64,000 bases of DNA. Source: Bettongia penicillata ogilbyi (Eukaryota; Chordata; Mammalia; Diprotodontia; Potoroidae). Shown here piece after piece: positions 56,536-64,000 of this stretch (its first letter is position 1; every line of letters starts with the position of its first letter). The notes beneath the pieces are model-generated. The model made no database searches. It was not told where the DNA came from and was given only the letters and a program-made list of their open reading frames with translations. A program made the translations under genes and the position numbers. Location: assembly GCA_023548195.1 (NCBI GenBank), contig JAJHZJ010000700.1, positions 1 through 64,000 of the forward strand, in the 5' to 3' direction.

Positions 56536-57075
56536 AGGGAAACTGTCAGAAATGAAATTCTGAAAACCCAGACCATTCCATGTGGAGAGAGAAAAGGAAT
56601 TGCCTTAAGAGATCAATATAGATGTATGGGGAACTCTTGAGCCCACTTAGATTTTGAAAAGCTGTATTGGAATAAGGAAAAGGACAGTTAACAGAGGGTG
56701 GATGTGAAAGGATATTTTGAGGTGTGCTGAAGCCAATGGAGAGTGGAGATTGGTGAGGCCACTTCAGGACAACAGAAAGGGTTTTTCAGTTCCAGGGGAT
56801 GGAAAATCAAGGATGTGATTAGATCACAGGTTAAGATGGACAGGATGATCCCTGACGATAGAGAGAAGGCAGAGCTGCTCAGTTCATTTTTGCTCTTGTG
56901 CTTTCTGCCAAGGAGAGTAACCTTTGCAATGGAGAGGCTAAAACAAAAATGATTCACAGAGATCTGCTCCCCAAAGTAAGTGAGGGGACAGATAGTGCTC
57001 AGTAGGCACAGAAGAGCTCAGTTCACCTAACTCAGATGGATTCTGAGCTCAGGAGACTATAGGAGGAAGAGGGAA
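56536..57075 (+). pseudogene. PLA2G4C-like copy 6 remnant (intron 4 block and candidate exon)
   Basis: Matches 24405-24950 of copy 4: GAAATTCTGAAAACCCAGACC, GGGGAACTCTTGAG, then the 63-nt candidate exon at 56913-56975 (AAGG border, GTAAGT donor) and the GCTCAGTAGGCACAGA block. The candidate exon is open in phase 0 (ESNLCNGEAKTKMIH…). No exons 1-4 are seen before it. It shows the duplicated array once extended past the intact gene. Confidence 0.75.
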
Positions 57076-58050
57076 CTGAGAAGCCCACGAAAATAACATT
57101 TGAAAAATCTCCATTCAGTAAGGACTTGTTCAGCAACCAGTATGCACTAGATTCTGCTACTACTGAAGATGCAAGTGTAAACACTGAAGCAATTCCAACT
57201 CCTATGGAGCTTCCCTTCTATTGGGGGAGATAAGGAACATGTGTAAAAATATACACAACCCAAACATGGAGCAAATGTAAATAGGCATTTAAGCGCAAGG
57301 TATTTTGGGGAGGGGGAGGAGGGTAGCAGCAACTTACTGATATCATACAGCCTGGGTCCTTTGTAGGCTTTACTGTGAGTGAATAACTTACATCAAAGTC
57401 AACAATGAGGAAAAGAACCATGTTTCTAGATCTCAGCTACTTCTCAAACAAGCCTAGAAAGCTGAAATGGAAGCAAGGAAGAAGACAGAATGCACAGATA
57501 GACATTCAGCTTCTTCTTTGAGGAGATGTGGGGAATCACCATCTGCTATTGTTTCTGTGTCAGCTTTGGGGAGCAGTGCAGATTCAGCCCATTCTGTACT
57601 TGTTACTCAGAACATCTCCATCACCCTCTCACCAAGTTTATCACTCTGCTTATGCTGACCCAGGCTCTACTAAATCTTATGTCTTCATCTAAAGCCATGG
57701 TGGTGACTCCTCATGTCCTTCCCTTCTCCTCACAAACCCATTCCAGTTCAATGTCTGGGGATGGTCGTTAGAAGGCTGAACGCTGGATGAATTGCAAAAC
57801 TAGTACGTCTATGTCCCTGCCTCAGGCCTCTTGAATCACTACTCTCTGTGGGCTGAATCACAGCTTTCTTCAACTATTGTCTGTGATCCTCATTTTATAT
57901 GCTGAGGCAGTTTGTGATATTTTTCTTGTATTTTAGCATTGTCAATTTTGACTCTGTGAGAATTCTGTGAATCTTTCTTATGGCATTTTGTCCACATTTT
58001 GGGCCAAGCCTAGGAAATGTTCTAAAACTGTTTCTTATTATTTTGTGGGG
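57076..58050. other. intergenic sequence
   Basis: No supported gene. A cysteine-rich open frame at 57526-57771 has no start context or family motif. Confidence 0.4.
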
Positions 58051-58059
58051 AACAAGCAT

Positions 58060-58220
58060 CTCTTAAATGCCTACAATGTGTGCCAGGCACTGTAATAATC
58101 CCTCAATATTATCACATTTCATCGACCTAACAACTAAAGGATGTATGTTATATAATCATTCATTTTTTACAATTGAGAAAACTGAGGTAGAGAGAGGTTA
58201 AATGACATGAACAGGAACCA
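58060..58220 (+). repeat. MIR-like SINE
   Basis: ACAATGTGTGCCAGGCACTG, then ATTGAGAAAACTGAGGTAGAGAGAGG and AATGACATGAACAGG. Confidence 0.7.
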
Positions 58221-58234
58221 AGTTTTCTTCTTTC

Positions 58235-58394
58235 TTTTTAAAAATCAAATTGACCAAAAGTTTATCAATTTTATTGCTTTTTTTCATAAAACCAACTCAG
58301 CTTTATTATTTAGTTCAACAGTTTCCTTAATTTCAATTTTAGTAATCACTCCTTTGTTTTTCAGTATTTCTTGATTTTTGTTTTGATTTAATTT
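58235..58394 (-). mobile_element. inverted L1 ORF2 fragment
   Basis: Its reverse complement (…GAGTTGGTTTTATGAAAAAAA…) is the same L1 ORF2 stretch found in plus orientation at 60000-60160. It is separated from that by the HAL1-type element. Confidence 0.75.
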
Positions 58395-59960
58395 TTTAAT
58401 TCCTTTATTTTTAGTTTTCAACCTTAGTTTTCACAAGAGCTTGAGTTCCAAATTTTCTCTCCATCTCTCCTCTCCCCACTACAAAACACCATGCTTTCTG
58501 ATTACCCCTTCCCTTAATCTACTCTCCCTTCCATCACACCCCTTCCTTCCCTTATCCACATCTTTTCTCTTTTCTTGTAGGGCAAGATAGATTTCTATAC
58601 CCCATCACTTGTTTTTCTTATTTCCCACTTGCATGCAAAAAGACTTCTCAACATTGGCTCCTTAAACTTTGAGTTCCAACTTTTCTCCCTTCCTCCCTCC
58701 CCACCCATCCCCACTGAGAAGGCAAGCAATTCAATATAGGCTATATATGTGTAGTTTTGCGGAAGACTTCCATAATAGTCATGTTGTGAAAGATTAACTA
58801 TATTTCCCTCCAAACTATCCTGACCCCTATTTATTCTATTCTCTCTTTAGACCTTGTCTCTCCCCTATAGTGATTACTTCTTATTACTCCCTCATCCCAT
58901 TTGTCCTCCCATATCACCCCTGCCCCACTTATTTCCTTCTTCCCTACTTTCTTATAGTGTAAGATAGATTTTCATACAAAATTGAGTGTGCATAATATTC
59001 CCTCCTTAAGACAAATGTGATGGGAGTAAGTTTCACTTTTTCCCTCTCACTCCCCTTTCTCCTCCATTGAAAAAAACTTTTTCTTGCATCTTTTATGAGA
59101 GTTAATTTGTCCCATTCCATTTCTCTCTTTCTCCTCCCAATATATTCCTCTCTCATCCTACATTTTTTTAGCTATCATCCCTTCCTATTCAACTCACCCT
59201 ATGCCCTCTTTCTATATGTATACAATCCCTCCAACTACCCAAATACTGAGAAAAGTCTCAAGAGTTACAAATATTATCTTTCCATGTAGCAATGTAAACA
59301 GTTCAGATTTGGAAAGTCCCTTATGATTTCTGTTTCCTGTTTACGTTTTCATGATTCTCTTGATTCTTGTGTTTGAAAATCCAGTGTTCCATTCATCATT
59401 GGTCTTTTCATCAAGAATGCTTGAAAGTCCTCTATTTCATTGAATGACCATTTTTTTCTCTGAAGTATAGTACCCAGTTTTGCTGCATAGATGAAGCTTG
59501 GTCTTAATCTCAGTTCTCTTTTTAGAACTCTTTCAGCAGTTAATCAGTGGATTCTCTCAATATTTATTTTACTCTCTTGTTCTAGAATACTAGGGCACTC
59601 TTCCCTGATAATTTCATGAAAGATGATGTCTAGGCTCCCTTTTTTGATCATGGTTTTCATGTTGTCCCATAATTTTTAAATGGTCTCTTCTGTACCTATT
59701 TTCCAGGTCAGTTGTTTTTCCAGTGAGATATTTCACATTGTATTCTATTTTTTCATTCTTTTGGTTTTGTTTTGTAATTTCCTGGTTTCTTCTAAAGTCA
59801 TTAGCTTCCATCTTCTCCATTATAATTTTTAAAGTTCTATTTTCTTCAGTAAGCTTTTGAACATCCTTTTCCATTTGGATAATTCTGTTTTTTAAAACAT
59901 TCTTCTCCTCATTGACTTTTTGGACCTCTTTTTCCATTTGAGCTAAATTTGGCATGTGGC
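58395..59960 (-). mobile_element. L1/HAL1-type element, 5'-truncated, minus strand
   Basis: A 3' UTR (58395-59450) like that of the complete element is followed directly by ORF1 remains at 59520-59960. The minus frame 59614-59997 carries the coiled coil (QMEKEVQKVNEEKN, QMEKDVQKLTEENR) and HLKIMGQHENHDQK. It is frameshifted and lacks the N-terminus. No ORF2. Confidence 0.85.
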
Positions 59961-59964
59961 TGAA

Positions 59965-62900
59965 AAAACTAGAAAATAACAAATCGAAAATCCCCAAGTA
60001 AATACATAATTAGAAATGCTGATAATCAAAGGAAAGATTAATAAAATTGAAATTCTGAAAATCATGAAAATATTACATAAAACTAAGAGTTGATTTTATG
60101 AAAAAAACAATAAAATAACAGTAAAAAATAATAAAATAAGCCTTTTATCAATTTGATTAAAAAACGAAAGAAGAAAACCAAATGACCAACACCAGAATTG
60201 AAAAGGGTGAACTCACCTACAAGTAGGAGGAAATTAAAACAATAATTAGAAATTACTTGGCCCAACTGTATGCCCATAAATTCGACAATCTAAGGGAGAT
60301 GCATGATTATTTTAAAATACATTAATTGTCCAGATTCACAGAAGAGGAAGTTGAATATTTGAATAACCCCATCTCAGAAAAAGAAATTGAACAAGCCATC
60401 AATGAACTTCCTAGGAAAAAATCTCCAGGACCCGATGCATCTACAAGTGAATTCTACCAAACATTTAAAGTACTGTTAATTCCAATGCTGTATAGATTAT
60501 TTGAGAAAATTTCTGGAGAAAGAGTCCTCCCATATCCTTTTTATGATATAAATATGGTTTTTATACCTACCCCCAAAAGAGCCAAAACTGAGAAAGACCA
60601 ATTTTTGTAATGAATATGGATGCAAAAATTTTAAATAAGATATTAACAAAAAGATTATAGCAAGTTATCCTGAGAATAATACATTATAATCAGGTAGGAT
60701 TTATACTAGAAATGCAGGGCTAGTTCAATATGAGGAAAACTATTAGCATTGTTGACCATATCAACAACAAAACTAACAGAAACCACATGATTATCTCAAT
60801 AGATGCAGAAAAAGCTTTTGACAAAATACAACACACCCATTCCTATTGAAAACACTGGAGAGCATAGGAATAAGGGGAACTTTCCATAAAATAATAAGCA
60901 GTATCTTCCTAAAATCTTCAACAAGTATTATATGCAATGAAGATATGCTAGATGCATTTCCAATAAGATCAGTGGTGAAACAAGGATGTCCATTATCACC
61001 GCTAACATGGTCCTAGAAATGTTAACTGGAGCAATAAGAGAAGAAAAAGAAATTGAAGGAGGCAGAATAGACAAAGAAGAAACTAAGTTATCACTCTTTG
61101 ATGATGATATGATGATATACTTGGAGAATCTCAGAGAATCAAATAAAAAGCTACTTGAAATGATAATAAACTTTTGCAAAGTTTCAGGTTACAAAATAAA
61201 CCCACATCAATCATCTGAATTTCTGTATATTACTAACAAAGCCCAACAGCAAGAGACAGAAAGAGAAATCCATTTAAAGCTACAGTAGACCCTGTAAAAC
61301 ATCTGGGAGTCTCCCTGCCAAAACAAACACAACGACTATATGAACACTATTATAAAACACTTTTTGCACAAATAAAGTCAGATCTAAGTAAGTGGAAAAA
61401 GATCGGTTGCTCATGGGTAGGTTGAGCCAACATGATAAAAATGGCAATTCTACCTAAATTAATTTACTTTTTCAGTGCCATACCAATCAAACTACCAGAA
61501 AATTATTTTCTAGAGCTCAAAAAAAAATACCAAAATTCATCTGGAAGATCAAAAGGTTCAGAATATCAAGGGAACTAATGAAAAGAAATGCTAGAGAAAA
61601 TGGCCTAGCCCTACTAGATTTCAAATTTCATTATAAAGCAGCAGTCATCAAAGCCATTTAGTACTACCTAAGAAACAGAGGGTAGACCAGTGACATAGGA
61701 TAGATACTCAAGACAGAGTAGTCCATGAATATAGCAATCTACCATTTGATAAACCCAAGGACCCCAGCTTCTGGGATAAGAACTCAGTGCTTGACAAAAA
61801 TTGCTGGGAAAACTGGACAACAGTGGAGCAGAAACTGTACAAAAGAATAAATTCCAAATGGATACATGATCTAGATGTAAAGATTGATACTATAAAGAAA
61901 TTATGGGAACAAGGAATAGTGCATTTGTCAAATTTATGAATAATGGAGAGGGAGAGAGAGAGCAAGCAAAAGAGAGAGAACTCTATGAAGTGCAAAATGG
62001 ATCATTCTGATGACATTAAATATAAAAGTCTTTGCACAGACAAACCCAATGCATCCAAGATTCAGAGGGAAGCAGAAAACTGAGAAAGGGTGTTTGCAAC
62101 TAGTGTTTGTGATAAAGATTTCATTTCTAAAATACATAGAGAAGTGAGTGAAATGTTCAAGAATACAAATCCTTCCCCAATTGACAAATGGTCAAATGAT
62201 ATGAACAGGCAGTTTTCAGAGGAAAAAATTAAAGTTATCTGTATTCATATGAAAAAAGATATTCTAAATCAGTATTGATTAGAGAGATGTAAATCAAAAG
62301 AACTCTGAGATACCACATCACACCTATCAGATTGTCTCACATGACAAAACAGGAAGATGATAGATGTTAGAGAAGATGTGGGAGAGTGGGAACATTAATT
62401 CATTGTTGGTGGTGCTGTGAGCTGATTCTACTATTTTGGAGAGCAATTTGTAACCATGCCTAATGGGCTACAAAAATGTGCATACCCTTTGACCCAGCAA
62501 TATCACTTCTAGGACTGTATCTCCAAGAGATCATAAAAATGGGAAAGGGTCCCACATATACAAAAATATTCATAGCAGCTTTCTTTTTGGTGACCAAGAA
62601 CTGGAAATCAAGGTGATGCCCATCAATTGAGGAATGGCTGAACAAGTTGTGGTATATGAATGTAATGGAATACTATTGTGCTATAAGAAATGATGAATAG
62701 GAAGACTTCTGAGAGGCCTGGAAGGACTTATGTGAATTGATGCTGAGGGAAAGGAGCAGAACCAGGAGAACGTTGTACACAGCAACAATCACATTTTGTG
62801 AGGAATTTTTCTGGTAAACCTAATCCTTCAGGGCAAAGCAACAACCAAAAAAGTTCCCATTAGACTTTTGAGGCCAAATGCCTTTCATATCCAGAGAAAG

Positions 62901-63115
62901 AACTTAGGAATTGGATCGTGGAATGTTTTGAATTCTCCATTCATTTTAATTCTTCTATTCGACATGACTAAGATAAAAATGTATTTAATAGAAACGTATT
63001 TAACAGAACCTATATAAGATTGTACGCCATCTCAGGGAGGGAGCAGGGAGGGAGGGGAAAATATCCAAGATATTTGTAAATGATTTTAGAACACTGAAAA
63101 CAAATGAAATAATTA
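59965..63115 (+). mobile_element. L1 ORF2 3' half and 3' UTR, plus strand
   Basis: Broken ORF2 frames: 60326-60610 has [20 protein letters not shown] and SEFYQTF (reverse transcriptase fingers). 60986-61288 has LSLFDDDMMIYLENLRES, where the usual FADD catalytic motif reads FDDD. Later parts have IDTQDRVVHEY-like and WKYRINS-like pieces in shifted frames. The 3' UTR ends with a GGGAGGGAGGGG tract and an A-rich tail at about 63115. 5'-truncated and inactive. Confidence 0.88.
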
Positions 63116-64000
63116 AAAAAAGGTTGGTCAGTTTGTCCCTCTGAAGGGTCTTCTCTGATCAAGGTGGGAGGGGAAGCTGATTAAGGTGTTTTCCTTTTCC
63201 TTTCTTCCCAGTGATTTCTTCTAAGAGGTCTGAGGAAGAAAAGGGAATAAGCATTTATTAAGCATCTACTGTGTACCAGGCATTGTGCTTGCATGTTGCA
63301 AATATTATCTCATTTGAGCATGAGCAGGAAGTTGTCTACACTGAGAGTAGACCCTTGAAACTAGTGGGTTCTACAATTATGATAATGTATGGAATGTGAC
63401 CAAGTACTTTACAGGATCGTTAAGTGCTCCTTGAGTTCCCTCTCTAAAGTGAACACACTTCCTATACAAGGTCAATTCGGTTCTTTCAATGGCTCTCATT
63501 TACATTAAATAAGGACTTTTTACTTTCTTACTTTAAGAACTATGATTTGATCCCATGAAGATATATTCTCATCTGATTAATGGCATGTTATCTCTTACTT
63601 TTAATGTGTAAGGTGTGATTTGATTGGTTGACTCACTGGAGTCCTACCCCATCAACACACAACCTTTGAAATCCATTAGCAAAGCTTTACCAAACATTTA
63701 CTGTATATTAGGCATTGTGCAAAGTACTGGAGATACAAAGAAAGAGTGAATCTTTTATTCCTATTTTGGGTTTTCAACCATTGGTAGGAGATTCTTTATA
63801 GTAGTTAATATTCTCTATCTCTTAGAAAAACAACTCAGAATAACAGCATCTGAGACCTTTGCTGGGTTGAGGGACTTTAGAAGCACTTAGTTCAACCCAC
63901 CCTTGACTAAGATTTGCCACTATGTTGTATTTGATCAAAAGTTGTTCATCCTTGGGTTGGGGACTTCCAAAGGACGGGAAGCCTTCCACATTCCAGAGTG
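63116..64000. other. intergenic sequence with SINE pieces
   Basis: 63245-63330 is MIR-like (AAGCATCTACTGTGTACCAGG). 63690-63750 resembles the head of the long interspersed repeat (GGCATTGTGCAAAGTACTGG). No gene. Confidence 0.5.

Noticed and set aside
57467..57771. Cysteine-rich open frame in intergenic DNA
   Set aside because: No splice sites, start context or family motif; length is within chance expectation.
1..64000. CRISPR arrays, operons, bacterial promoters or prophage genes
   Set aside because: No regularly spaced repeats or compact gene arrays; splice sites, SINEs and LINEs show a vertebrate nuclear genome.

Overview
The window is vertebrate nuclear DNA: intron-rich, AT-rich and packed with LINE and SINE copies. 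The repeat set points to a marsupial, probably opossum-like. It includes L1 elements starting with a GGAGCCAAGATGG-type 5' end, an ORF1-only 'half-L1' (HAL1-type) element, an RTE-type LINE, and tRNA-derived SINEs with an RTE-like tail. No prokaryotic, CRISPR or plasmid features are present. The species call is inference from repeat style.

The one clearly intact host gene is a cytosolic phospholipase A2 gamma-like gene (PLA2G4C family) on the + strand. I resolve 14 exons between 34414 and 54493, with an AATAAA signal at 54715. Their summed length is 1713 nt. Every splice phase agrees, giving 570 codons plus stop with no internal stop codon. The product has the cPLA2 lipase fold signature: SGGGLR glycine loop and Arg, GVSGS nucleophile elbow, DAGLAIN catalytic Asp, and HFPLFN near the C-terminus. 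The start codon is not settled, and the C-terminal CaaX box known from the human protein is absent.

Upstream (1-25300) lies an array of broken copies of the 5' half of this gene (exons 1-4). Copy 0 is only a tail at 1-350. Copy 1 covers 5554-7061, copy 2 covers 7754-12742, copy 3 covers 15600-16480 and copy 4 covers 21636-24855. A sixth piece (intron 4-type sequence) lies beyond the intact gene at 56536-57075. Two ~16.1-16.5 kb tandem units are visible: 1-7140 resembles 16465-23130. All upstream copies carry stops, frameshifts, lost splice sites or a missing lipase exon. None contains the downstream exons 5-14.

Between copies are several mobile elements. Two related minus-strand L1/HAL1 insertions (350-2400 and 16830-18885) have removed the lipase exon. 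An RTE-type LINE lies at 10330-12565. A complete HAL1-type element with target site duplications and an uninterrupted 366-aa ORF1 occupies 26619-29475. An L1 3' end with a nested SINE lies at 30085-31540. A solo-LTR-like insertion (4461-4898) is present in one tandem unit but not the other. The end of the window (58235-63115) is an inverted L1 arrangement split by another HAL1.

The most unusual points are these. A 65-bp inverted copy of the catalytic exon sits about 1 kb upstream of the live lipase exon. A 63-nt candidate exon is kept in three broken copies but missing from the intact gene. The array amplifies only the nucleophile-bearing 5' half of the enzyme.
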